Assembly (NCBI RefSeq): GCF_027483985.1
Contig: NZ_JAIXTJ010000020.1
Span: 62,001 to 126,000 of the forward strand
DNA: 64,000 nucleotides
From: Flavobacterium sp.
GTDB taxonomy: Bacteria; Bacteroidota; Bacteroidia; Flavobacteriales; Flavobacteriaceae
Reading direction: 5' to 3'
Within the stretch, counting starts at the first letter, position 1. Each line of letters begins with the position of its first letter. The position numbers and the translations under genes were made by a program. Under the pieces are notes generated by a model. The model saw only the letters and a program-made list of their open reading frames with translations, was not told where the DNA came from and did no database searches. Positions 33,938 to 42,422 of this stretch are shown one piece after another.

Positions 33938-36400
33938 ATGAAGATAATGTTCAAAGAAAAAAATATTTTTCACTTTGCTTGCCTTGTAGCAACGACTTTT
34001 TGCTTTTCACAAGTTCCTAAAAAAAGCTTAACAACAAAATTCAGTGAAGAAAAAATCACAATCGACGGAAAATTTAATGAATCCGTTTGGGAAAATACCG
34101 CAATTGCTACTGACTTCTTTATGATAGCTCCAGATAATGGCAAACCTGAATTAAAAGAAAGAAAAACAGAGGTGAAAGTTGTTTATAACAACGACGCCAT
34201 TTATATCGCAGCTAAATTATACGACAACGAACCGACAAAAATTCGTAGAGAATTAACTACCAGAGATAACTTTGTTTCAGCAGATCACTTTGGGGTTTTT
34301 ATTAATGGATACAACGATGGACAACAAGAATTCCGTTTTTTTGTAAGTGCAGCTGGAGTTCAGCAAGATATCTTGTATACCGATGCTAATGGCGAAGACT
34401 CTTCTTGGGATGCTATTTGGAACAGCCAAGTTGCAATTACAGATTATGGCTGGGCAGTTGAGATGAAAATTCCATATGCGGCAATTCGTTTTTCATCAGA
34501 AAGCAAACAAACTTGGGGTTTAAACTTTTACAGAGAAATCTTTAGAGACCGTTTTCAATATACTTGGAATTTAATTGATAACAAAATTTCCTCTGAAAGC
34601 AATCAAGCCGGAATTCTCGAAGGAATCGAAAACATTAAAACGCCAACTAGATTATTTTTGATTCCTTACATTTCGCAATATATAAACGCGAATGATTATA
34701 CTAAAGCTAAAGGTGAATTTAAAGGTGGATTGGATATTAAATATGGTATAAACGATGCTTTCACATTAGATGCCATATTAGTACCTGATTTTGGACAAGC
34801 AGCATTTGACAAAGTAGTTTTAAATCTTGGACCGTTCGAACAACAATTCAATGAAAACCGACCTTTCTTTACCGAAGGAACCGACTTATTTAACAAAGGA
34901 AACATCTTTTATTCAAGAAGAATTGGCGGTAGACCATCGTTAAGAGGAAGCGAATTGAATGCTAAATTACAGGCCGATGAAGAAGCTGTTGAAATTCCAG
35001 GAAAAGTTAATTTATTAAATGCTTTGAAAATTTCAGGCAGAACCAAAGGTGGTTTAGGAATTGGAGTTCTAAACGCAGTTACCGAAAAAACCTATGCTGA
35101 TATTACAAATACAACAACAGGAAACACAAGGAGAGAAGTCATCGAACCACTTGCTAATTTTAATATATTAGTTTTGGATCAACGTTTTAGAAAAAACTCT
35201 TCTGTAAGTTTTATCAATACAAATGTTACAAGGAATCAAGAGTTTCGTGATGCCAACGTTTCTGCTTTGGTATTTGATTTAAATACCAAAAAAAATACTT
35301 ACAATTTGAATGGTGGTTTCAAATACAGTTACATTAACGAATACGGAGATAAAAAAGACAAAAAAGGATACAATACCGATCTATATTTTGGAGACACCAG
35401 CGGAAAAATCCGATATGGTATTGGAGGACAATATGTATCTGATAATTACGATCCAAATGATCTAGGCATCAATTTTCAAAATCATTATCAAGCTTATTAT
35501 GGAAATGCAAGTTATAGAATCTTAAAACCTTCTAAAAAATTCAACTCTTTTAGTACAAACATAAATTACTATACAGAATTTGATAATAGAACCGGTAGAA
35601 TTCAAGAACATAGTGTTAATTTAAACTACAATTCGGTAAATAAGAAAAATAATTATTTTGGATTTGGCTTCAACGGAAGACCAACTGATGTTTATGACTT
35701 TTACACGCCTCGTTCTGCAGACCAAAGAAAATATGTGACGCAACCTAAAAGATTTGGTGGAAATATTTTTATTTCAACAAACTATGCTAAAAAGTTTGCT
35801 ATCGATTTTAATCCTTTTATGAATTACCTTAACGAAAAAGGCAGAAAGAATTATGGCGTATTTTTTGCACCACGCTACCGATTCTCTGATAGGTTTGCTT
35901 TGGTTTATGAATTTAGTTTTGACAGACAAAATAATGATAAAGGATTCTTAACCACAGATGGAACAAATACCATTTTTGCAAGAAGAGATGTCATATCTTA
36001 TAGTAATTCAATTTCGGGCAAATATTCTTTAAATAATGTAATGAATTTTAATTTAGTGGTGAGAAAATACTGGTCTTATGTAAACAATCATCAATATTAT
36101 TTATTACTTAACAACGGAGATTTACTTGATGGCGTTTCAATAACCGACAATAACAACGAAAATTTCGCTACTTGGAATTTAGACCTTTCTTATACTTGGT
36201 GGTTTGCACCAGGAAGTCAACTATCAGTTTTATACCGAAACAATTCATTTTTGAGCGATTATGGTACTGATTTTAGTCGCAGTTTAACCAAAACGGCAAA
36301 CAACTTAATTAATCACGAAAAATTAGATCATATATTATCAATTAGTATCCGTTATTTTATTGATTATAACTCTACTAAAAACTGGTTTTCAAAAAAATAA
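33938..36400 (+). CDS. DUF5916 outer-membrane protein with an N-terminal carbohydrate-binding-like domain
   Basis: The product has about 820 residues. After a signal peptide (ending near CFSQ) comes a CBM9/DOMON-like domain (about 40-220: TIDGKFNESVWENTA, then NDAIYIAAKLYDNEP and WGLNFYREIFRDRF). A long C-terminal region with alternating strands, typical of an outer-membrane barrel, follows. This is the layout of the DUF5916 family, common in Bacteroidota, whose function is unknown. FFTEGTDLFNKGNIFYSRRIGG is the family's most conserved block. The start is ATG 33938 or 33947. Confidence 0.85.
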   Translation: MKIMFKEKNIFHFACLVATTFCFSQVPKKSLTTKFSEEKITIDGKFNESVWENTAIATDFFMIAPDNGKPELKERKTEVKVVYNNDAIYIAAKLYDNEPTKIRRELTTRDNFVSADHFGVFINGYNDGQQEFRFFVSAAGVQQDILYTDANGEDSSWDAIWNSQVAITDYGWAVEMKIPYAAIRFSSESKQTWGLNFYREIFRDRFQYTWNLIDNKISSESNQAGILEGIENIKTPTRLFLIPYISQYINANDYTKAKGEFKGGLDIKYGINDAFTLDAILVPDFGQAAFDKVVLNLGPFEQQFNENRPFFTEGTDLFNKGNIFYSRRIGGRPSLRGSELNAKLQADEEAVEIPGKVNLLNALKISGRTKGGLGIGVLNAVTEKTYADITNTTTGNTRREVIEPLANFNILVLDQRFRKNSSVSFINTNVTRNQEFRDANVSALVFDLNTKKNTYNLNGGFKYSYINEYGDKKDKKGYNTDLYFGDTSGKIRYGIGGQYVSDNYDPNDLGINFQNHYQAYYGNASYRILKPSKKFNSFSTNINYYTEFDNRTGRIQEHSVNLNYNSVNKKNNYFGFGFNGRPTDVYDFYTPRSADQRKYVTQPKRFGGNIFISTNYAKKFAIDFNPFMNYLNEKGRKNYGVFFAPRYRFSDRFALVYEFSFDRQNNDKGFLTTDGTNTIFARRDVISYSNSISGKYSLNNVMNFNLVVRKYWSYVNNHQYYLLLNNGDLLDGVSITDNNNENFATWNLDLSYTWWFAPGSQLSVLYRNNSFLSDYGTDFSRSLTKTANNLINHEKLDHILSISIRYFIDYNSTKNWFSKK

Positions 36401-36460
36401 TTGCCAAAATAGCTAAAACGTTTTCGTTATTTTTCAATAAAAATTAGCCTTAACTTCACT

Positions 36461-36488
36461 TTTGAATTTTCGCAAATGCGTATATTTG
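36461..36488 (+). promoter_or_regulatory. Promoter of gpmI
   Basis: TTTG at 36461-36464 and TATATTTG at 36481-36488 are separated by 16 bases. The transcript would start about 12 bases before the ATG at 36507. Confidence 0.6.
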
Positions 36489-36506
36489 TGTAAAACAAAT
36501 TCAAAA

Positions 36507-38024
36507 ATGAATAAAAAAGTAATCCTTATGATTCTTGACGGTTGGGGAAAATCTCCAGACCCAAAAGTTTCAGCAATTGATAATGCCAACGTTCCCTTCA
36601 TAGATAGTTTATATACTAAATATCCAAATGCACAACTTAGAACCGACGGTTTAAACGTTGGTTTGCCCGAAGGTCAGATGGGAAACTCTGAAGTTGGTCA
36701 TATGAATCTTGGCGCGGGTCGCATTGTATATCAAGATTTAGCAAGAATAAACTTAGCCGTAGAACATAAAACAGTTAATCAGGAACAACCGCTTCTAGAT
36801 GCTTTCAAATATGCTCTTGAAAACGATAAGAAAGTACATTTTTTAGGATTAGTTTCTAATGGTGGAGTGCATTCGCATACTTCACATCTTTACGGATTAT
36901 TGGAAGCCGCACAAGAATATGGTTTAGAAAAAGTATTTGTTCACGCCTTTACTGATGGTCGTGATGTTGATCCAAAATCGGCTTTACTTGATATTGCAAA
37001 TCTTCAAGATTATGTAAAAGATTCCAAAGCAAAAATCGCAACAATCATCGGGCGATATTATGCAATGGATAGAGATAAACGCTGGGAACGAGTAAAACTA
37101 GCTTACGATTTATTGGTGCATTCTGAAGGAAAACGTTCTACAAATGCTGTGGAAAGTATCCAACAAAGTTACAACGAAAATATCACCGATGAATTTATTC
37201 AACCACTAGTTATGGTCGATGAAAACAATCAACCGCTAGCCAAAATTGAGAATGATGATGTGGTTATCTTTTTTAATTTCAGAACCGATCGTGGTCGCGA
37301 ACTAACCGAAGTTTTATCACAAACTGATTTTCCTGAATTCAATATGCATAAATTGAATTTGTATTATGTGACGATGACCAATTATGATGATACTTATAAG
37401 AATGTTCACGTAATTTATGATAAGGACAATATCACAGAAACGCTTGGTGAAGTTTTAGAAAAAGCTGGTAAAAAACAAATTAGAATTGCCGAAACCGAGA
37501 AATATCCGCACGTTACCTTCTTTTTTTCTGGCGGAAGAGAAATTCCGTTTGAAGGAGAAACTAGAATTTTAAGAAATTCACCAAAGGTTGCTACCTACGA
37601 TTTACAACCAGAAATGAGCGCATTTGAATTGAAAGACGCTTTAATTCCAGAACTTAAAAAAGGTGAAGTTGACTTCGTTTGTCTCAATTTTGCCAATGGT
37701 GATATGGTTGGACACACTGGCGTAATGGCGGCGGCAATAAAAGCTTGTGAAGCCGTTGATGCTTGCGTAAAAGAAGTCGTTGAAACTGCTTTAGAAAATA
37801 ACTACACCACAATAATAATAGCTGATCACGGAAATTGTGAAACTATGATCAATCCTGATGGTTCACCAAACACCGCACACACCACCAATCCGGTGCCAAT
37901 TATATTGGTTGACAAAGAATTAAAAACCATTCACGATGGTGTTTTGGGTGACATTGCTCCTACTATTTTAGATTTAATGGGAATTGAAAAACCCAAAGTT
38001 ATGACGCAACATTCGTTACTATAA
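36507..38024 (+). CDS. gpmI: 2,3-bisphosphoglycerate-independent phosphoglycerate mutase
   Basis: GpmI interconverts 3- and 2-phosphoglycerate in glycolysis using two Mn ions. The 505-residue protein opens MNKKVILMILDGWG, has the catalytic serine S61 in GNSEVGHMNLGAGR, and carries metal-binding blocks such as FANGDMVGHTG and IADHGNCETM. The start at 36507 is preferred to a frame at 36462, because that extension runs through the promoter. Confidence 0.96.
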   Translation: MNKKVILMILDGWGKSPDPKVSAIDNANVPFIDSLYTKYPNAQLRTDGLNVGLPEGQMGNSEVGHMNLGAGRIVYQDLARINLAVEHKTVNQEQPLLDAFKYALENDKKVHFLGLVSNGGVHSHTSHLYGLLEAAQEYGLEKVFVHAFTDGRDVDPKSALLDIANLQDYVKDSKAKIATIIGRYYAMDRDKRWERVKLAYDLLVHSEGKRSTNAVESIQQSYNENITDEFIQPLVMVDENNQPLAKIENDDVVIFFNFRTDRGRELTEVLSQTDFPEFNMHKLNLYYVTMTNYDDTYKNVHVIYDKDNITETLGEVLEKAGKKQIRIAETEKYPHVTFFFSGGREIPFEGETRILRNSPKVATYDLQPEMSAFELKDALIPELKKGEVDFVCLNFANGDMVGHTGVMAAAIKACEAVDACVKEVVETALENNYTTIIIADHGNCETMINPDGSPNTAHTTNPVPIILVDKELKTIHDGVLGDIAPTILDLMGIEKPKVMTQHSLL

Positions 38025-38046
38025 CAGAAAACTATTAAAAGGTCTT

Positions 38047-38084
38047 TAAAGAGATTCATTAATTTGAGTCTCTTTTTTTTTTTT
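38047..38084 (+). terminator. gpmI terminator
   Basis: AAAGAGA and TCTCTTT pair around a loop of about 14 bases, followed by 12 T residues. Confidence 0.8.
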
Positions 38085-38132
38085 GAAATTTATAAATAAA
38101 AGTTAAAATTACAAAATTGATAGTATTACTAT

Positions 38133-38150
38133 TATATTTGTATATATTTG
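38133..38150 (+). promoter_or_regulatory. Twin -7 boxes upstream of the carbonic anhydrase gene
   Basis: TATATTTG occurs at 38133-38140 and again at 38143-38150. A TTG at 38117-38119 is 23 bases from the second copy, the better-spaced pair. Confidence 0.5.
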
Positions 38151-38188
38151 TATCAAATAAAAATGTAAAACTTTTAAAAATTGTTAAT

Positions 38189-38947
38189 ATGAAAAATTTA
38201 ATTTTGCTAGGAGCAGCATTACTAATTTCGACAGCTTCATTCGCACAAAAAAAAGAAACTAAAAGAGCTAAAAAAGTAATTGATTCTGTTGCTTGGAAAA
38301 AAGAACACTATGTTGTAGACAGAGATTCAGCTTATGTCGATCCAAGAATTGGCTTGAAGAAACTTATGGGCGGTAATAAACGATTTATTGAGGGTAAATC
38401 AATTAAGCCAAGGCAAGACATGAATACGGTCAAAAAACTCGAAACTGGTCAAGAACCTTTTGCAACAATTGTGGGCTGTAGTGATTCACGTGTGCCAAAC
38501 GAAATGATTTTCGACCAAGGACTTGGTGATTTATTTATCATTAGAACAGCAGGTCAAGTTTCGGCTGCAGCATCTTATGGAAGTATGGAATTTGCAACCC
38601 TAAAATTAAAAACCAAACTAATTGTAGTACTTGGCCACACCGAATGTGGTGCTGTAGCAGCAGCTGTAGCTCGACCTGAAAATGTACCCGGACATATAGT
38701 AACCTTGATTAACGAAATCAAACCTGCAGTAGCTAAATGCGCTCATCTACCTGGCGATAAAGTAAACAATGCTGTAAGACAAAACGTAATTGATCAAGTT
38801 AATAATCTTAGAGATTTAGAACCTATATTACACAAAAAATATGTTGATGGAGAAATATTAATTGTTGGAGCTGTTTACGATATTCACACTGGTAAAGTTG
38901 AATTTCTAGAAGAAACTCTAAAGAATTTACCTCAACCAAAAAAATAA
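38189..38947 (+). CDS. Exported beta-type carbonic anhydrase
   Basis: The enzyme interconverts CO2 and bicarbonate. The 252-residue protein has a signal peptide (LILLGAALLISTASFAQ, residues 4-20), then a full beta-class domain. Zinc ligands and the catalytic dyad are visible: C97-SDSR101 (C97, D99, R101) and H150-TEC153. The signal peptide puts the enzyme in the periplasm, whereas many bacterial beta enzymes are cytoplasmic. The ATG at 38189 gives that clean signal; the longer frame starting at 38117 includes the promoter boxes. Confidence 0.9.
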   Translation: MKNLILLGAALLISTASFAQKKETKRAKKVIDSVAWKKEHYVVDRDSAYVDPRIGLKKLMGGNKRFIEGKSIKPRQDMNTVKKLETGQEPFATIVGCSDSRVPNEMIFDQGLGDLFIIRTAGQVSAAASYGSMEFATLKLKTKLIVVLGHTECGAVAAAVARPENVPGHIVTLINEIKPAVAKCAHLPGDKVNNAVRQNVIDQVNNLRDLEPILHKKYVDGEILIVGAVYDIHTGKVEFLEETLKNLPQPKK

Positions 38948-38956
38948 TAAAAACTT

Positions 38957-38992
38957 AAAAGCTATGGTTATCATTTAACCATAGCTTTTATA
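38957..38992 (+). terminator. Terminator after the carbonic anhydrase gene
   Basis: AAAGCTATGGTTA pairs with TAACCATAGCTTT around a 5-base loop, with a short T run. Confidence 0.85.
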
Positions 38993-39006
38993 ACCTTTAT
39001 ACAATT

Positions 39007-39789
39007 ATGAAGCTAAACTATTTATTATTACTTACTATAATCTTTTCAATTAACCAATCTTACTCACAAAATACTCGTAAAAACGAACGAAACGATATTG
39101 GTTGGTATAACTATTTTGGAACTTTCAAATTGAATGACAAATACAGTATTCACAGCGAATACCAATTGCGAAGAGATAATTTTATAACAGATAAACAACA
39201 AGGATTACTTCGCGTTGGTTTAAACTATCAATTGAATCAAAAAGTGCAATTACGACTTGGATATGCTTGGATTGAAACCTATCCTTATGGAGAAACACCA
39301 CTAAATGGAATGGGAAAAGATTTCACAGAACATCGTGCATTTCAAATGGTAACCATCAACGACAAAATATCCAAACTAGATATTTCACATCGATTTATGT
39401 TGGAACAACGATGGGTTGGAAGATATTCTAATGCTTCGTTATCAAGTGAAGATCAATTTCCATTGCTGAATAGATTTCGATATATGGTGCGATTACAAAT
39501 GCCATTAAAAGGAGATAAAATCGACAACAAAACACCCTATATTGCTGCTTATGACGAACTATTTATAGGTTTTGGCAAAAATGTAAATGAAAATATTTTT
39601 GATCAAAATAGATTTGGATTGGTTTTAGGATACCGATTCAATTCGAGTTTACGTATTGAAGCAGGCTATCTAAACCAGACATTGCAGCTTGGAAGAGAAG
39701 TTAATAACAGAAATGTATTTCAATACAATAATGGCTTAATCATCAATACCAATTTCAACTTTGATTTGACTTCAAAAAAAGAAAAGTAA
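39007..39789 (+). CDS. DUF2490 family outer-membrane protein
   Basis: The 260-residue protein has a signal peptide ending near SYSQ (residue 21), then alternating hydrophobic strands and a terminal aromatic-rich strand typical of outer-membrane barrels. The blocks GWYNYFGTFKLNDKYSIHSE and HRFMLEQRWVGRY match the DUF2490 family as I remember it. Function unknown. It lies just upstream of the small mechanosensitive-type gene on the same strand. Confidence 0.75.
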   Translation: MKLNYLLLLTIIFSINQSYSQNTRKNERNDIGWYNYFGTFKLNDKYSIHSEYQLRRDNFITDKQQGLLRVGLNYQLNQKVQLRLGYAWIETYPYGETPLNGMGKDFTEHRAFQMVTINDKISKLDISHRFMLEQRWVGRYSNASLSSEDQFPLLNRFRYMVRLQMPLKGDKIDNKTPYIAAYDELFIGFGKNVNENIFDQNRFGLVLGYRFNSSLRIEAGYLNQTLQLGREVNNRNVFQYNNGLIINTNFNFDLTSKKEK

Positions 39790-39801
39790 AATCCCATCCA
39801 A

Positions 39802-40305
39802 ATGAAAACAATTGATATTCAAATTATAGAAACTGCTATCGTAATTGTTACCTATATTATTTGCTATTTTACAACAAAAGTTGCTATCAATAACCTTTTG
39901 AAAAATACGCAATTAGAAAGAGGTCGTAGAAAAATTATGATAAAAGCACTGAACCTAATTTTCTTGATCACATCATTTATATTAATTGGCGCCATTTGGG
40001 GTTTAAAGCAAAACGAAATTGCACTATTTGCAAGTACCATATTAACTGCCTTCGGAATAGCATTTTTTGCTCAATGGTCTTTATTATCAAATATTACATC
40101 AAGCATTATTTTATTTTTCAATCATCCTTTAAAAATTGGCGATAAAATTGAAATATTAGATAAAGACTATTCGTTTGAAGGAGAAATTACTGACTTAACC
40201 TATTTCTTCCTCCATTTAAAATTAGAAAACGGCAAGATTATTACCATTCCTAACTCGTTACTTCTACAAAAATCAGTTGCCATTTCAGAATCAAAAAGTC
40301 AATAG
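39802..40305 (+). CDS. Small MscS-like mechanosensitive channel domain protein
   Basis: The 167-residue protein has two or three membrane helices (about 7-25, 50-68, 73-92), then a short MscS beta domain (LKIGDKIEILDKDYSFEGEI, about 111-130) and an IPNS segment (IITIPNSLLL). It is truncated compared with E. coli MscS (286 residues): the third pore helix is present, but the C-terminal cage domain is missing. It may be a minimal channel. It follows the DUF2490 gene by 12 bases. Confidence 0.82.
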   Translation: MKTIDIQIIETAIVIVTYIICYFTTKVAINNLLKNTQLERGRRKIMIKALNLIFLITSFILIGAIWGLKQNEIALFASTILTAFGIAFFAQWSLLSNITSSIILFFNHPLKIGDKIEILDKDYSFEGEITDLTYFFLHLKLENGKIITIPNSLLLQKSVAISESKSQ

Positions 40306-40334
40306 GTTAAAAAAAAACTAAAATAATAGTGAAA

Positions 40335-40367
40335 TTGAATTTATTAATAGTAATACTATTATCTTTG
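40335..40367 (+). promoter_or_regulatory. Promoter of the LRR-TerC-TetR-exporter operon
   Basis: TTG at 40335-40337 and TATCTTTG at 40360-40367 are spaced 22 bases. The leader to the ATG at 40407 would be about 33 bases. Confidence 0.55.
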
Positions 40368-40406
40368 CAATTGAAATTATTGTCTCATCATTAAATTAAT
40401 AGTAGT

Positions 40407-41039
40407 ATGAAAAAAATTTATTATATATCCGCGCTATTTATAGCAGTATTTAATCTATCATTTGCACAAAATAATGAGACCGAAAAAGATTTTACTTCAC
40501 TTACTGAAGCTTTAAAAAATCCTGAAAAAGTCTTTAGAATGAAAGTTACTACTCAAGAAATTAACTTATCTGATGAACAATGGTCACGATTCGTAAATCT
40601 TGAATATCTGAACTTGAATGGTGACCATTTGAAAGAAATTCCGGTTGCTATTACAAAAATCAAATCATTAAAAACGCTTGACTTAAGCGGCAACGACTTT
40701 AAAAATTTGCCCGAAGAGTTTTCTAATTTAACCAATTTAGAAGAGATCTATTTGAACAATGAAAAAAACATGAATCTCCCAAAAACACTTTCTGTTTTAT
40801 CAAAACTTCCCAAATTAAAATCGTTACATCTTGAAAACGATAATTTATCTGCTTTGCCAAATGAGTTATTACTATTTAAAAATTTAGAATCACTGTATTT
40901 GAACAACAACAGATTTAAAGATGTTCCAAAATTGGAAGCCTTAGATCATTTAAAATACCTTGATTTAAAAGACAACAAAATCAAACCCGAATTACAAGAT
41001 ATGAAAAATCTAAATTTCGGATTCAAAATTAATTTTTAA
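40407..41039 (+). CDS. Exported leucine-rich repeat protein
   Basis: The 210-residue protein has a signal peptide (ending LSFAQ, residue 21) and about six leucine-rich repeats between residues 65 and 195, with LxxLxLxxN units such as LEYLNLNGDHL, LKTLDLSGNDF and LESLYLNNNRF. LRR domains bind proteins; no enzyme domain or T9SS tail is present, so it is probably periplasmic. It is first in an apparent six-gene run, five bases from the terC-like gene. Confidence 0.85.
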   Translation: MKKIYYISALFIAVFNLSFAQNNETEKDFTSLTEALKNPEKVFRMKVTTQEINLSDEQWSRFVNLEYLNLNGDHLKEIPVAITKIKSLKTLDLSGNDFKNLPEEFSNLTNLEEIYLNNEKNMNLPKTLSVLSKLPKLKSLHLENDNLSALPNELLLFKNLESLYLNNNRFKDVPKLEALDHLKYLDLKDNKIKPELQDMKNLNFGFKINF

Positions 41040-41044
41040 GAACT

Positions 41045-41746
41045 ATGATGGATGCCTTAATACCTTTAATTTCATTAATTGCTCTAGAAGTAATTCTAGG
41101 AATAGACAACATTATTTTTATTTCAATTTTAGCTGACAAACTTCCTGAAAGTCAACGAAACAAACTTCGTTATTGGGGAATTGGTTTGGCAATGATAATG
41201 CGATTAGCCTTGCTTGCCTTTATTTCTTGGATATTAAAATTAGATAAAACATTGTTTTCATTGTTTGAAATTGACTTCACCGGAAAAGGTTTAATTCTAA
41301 TTGTCGGAGGATTATTTTTAATCTACAAAAGCACCAAAGAAATTTATCACAAAACAGAAATCGCCAATTCTCACGAAGGTGAACTTCCCAAAAAAGGAAC
41401 TTTTTCTAAACTTTTAGGCGAAGTAATTTTGTTGGATTTAGTATTTTCTATTGATTCAATTATCACTGCTGTTGGTATGGTTGATGAACTTTGGGTGATG
41501 TATACAGCAGTAATTGTCACAGTGGTAATAATGTTATTCGCCTCAAGACCTATCAGCACATTTATTTCTAAACATCCATCGTTTAAAATTTTAGCACTTT
41601 GCTTTTTAATGATGATTGGTGTGTCCTTAATTGCTGAAGGATTTCATTATGAAATACCAAAAGGATATATCTATTTCTCGATGGCATTTGCCTTTTTAGT
41701 CGATGTAATTCAAATGAAAACTGTTCCCTCAAATAATACTAAATAA
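41045..41746 (+). CDS. TerC-family integral membrane protein
   Basis: The 233-residue protein has about seven membrane helices with the family's acidic intramembrane motifs LGIDNIIFI (D21) and LDLVFSIDSI (about 133-142). TerC relatives take part in metal export; in Bacillus they aid metalation of exported proteins. Metal and role here are unknown. It lies two bases before the TetR gene. An alternative ATG is one codon downstream. Confidence 0.88.
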   Translation: MMDALIPLISLIALEVILGIDNIIFISILADKLPESQRNKLRYWGIGLAMIMRLALLAFISWILKLDKTLFSLFEIDFTGKGLILIVGGLFLIYKSTKEIYHKTEIANSHEGELPKKGTFSKLLGEVILLDLVFSIDSIITAVGMVDELWVMYTAVIVTVVIMLFASRPISTFISKHPSFKILALCFLMMIGVSLIAEGFHYEIPKGYIYFSMAFAFLVDVIQMKTVPSNNTK

Positions 41747-41748
41747 AA

Positions 41749-42420
41749 ATGCACAATATACTTTCTAATATCATCATTGCTGTTAATGATAAATTATACG
41801 TTAAAAATCCTGAAACGTCGGAATTAGGTAAAAAAATCATAGAACAAAGTATTCTTTTAATAGATGAAATTGGCTTTGAAAATTTTACTTTCAAAAAATT
41901 AGGCGAAAAAATCAGCTCTAACGAAAGCTCGATTTATCGTTATTTCGAAAGCAAACATAAATTGTTGTTGTATTTATCTTCTTGGTATTGGGGTTGGATA
42001 GAATACAAATTAGCCTTCGCAACAACCAATGTTTCCAATCCGATGGAACGATTGATAAAAGGAATTACCATTGTTACAGAAAAAGTAGAAGATGATTCAA
42101 CAACATTACACATTAATGAATCAGTTTTAAACCGAATTATTATTCAAGAGTTTACTAAAACGTTACTTACAAAAGAAGTAGATGAAGAAAATAAAATTGG
42201 TTTTTTTCTAGTTTACAAAAGAGTAATCAACAGAATTATCGAAATGATTACTGAAGTAAATCCAGAATATCCTTATGCCAAAAGTTTAGCATCGTCTATT
42301 GTGGAAGGAGCATTGCACCAACACTTTTTAAAAGACCATTTAAAAACAATTACTAATTGTAATGAAACCGTTTCACCAACCGATTTTTACATTAATTTAA
42401 TAAAAAATACATTAAGATAG
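41749..42420 (+). CDS. TetR/AcrR-family transcriptional regulator
   Basis: The 223-residue protein has an N-terminal helix-turn-helix (about 25-70) with ILLIDEIGFENFTFKKLGEK and SSIYRYFESKHKLLLYL, typical of TetR proteins. A helical ligand-binding region follows. It lies directly upstream of the exporter genes, so it probably controls them and perhaps itself. I could not pick out a convincing operator palindrome in the upstream promoter. Confidence 0.85.
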   Translation: MHNILSNIIIAVNDKLYVKNPETSELGKKIIEQSILLIDEIGFENFTFKKLGEKISSNESSIYRYFESKHKLLLYLSSWYWGWIEYKLAFATTNVSNPMERLIKGITIVTEKVEDDSTTLHINESVLNRIIIQEFTKTLLTKEVDEENKIGFFLVYKRVINRIIEMITEVNPEYPYAKSLASSIVEGALHQHFLKDHLKTITNCNETVSPTDFYINLIKNTLR

Positions 42421-42422
42421 TT

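Noticed and set aside
36462..36506. Longer start for gpmI
   Set aside because: It includes the promoter's TATATTTG box; the ATG at 36507 gives the conserved MNKKVILMILDGWG start.
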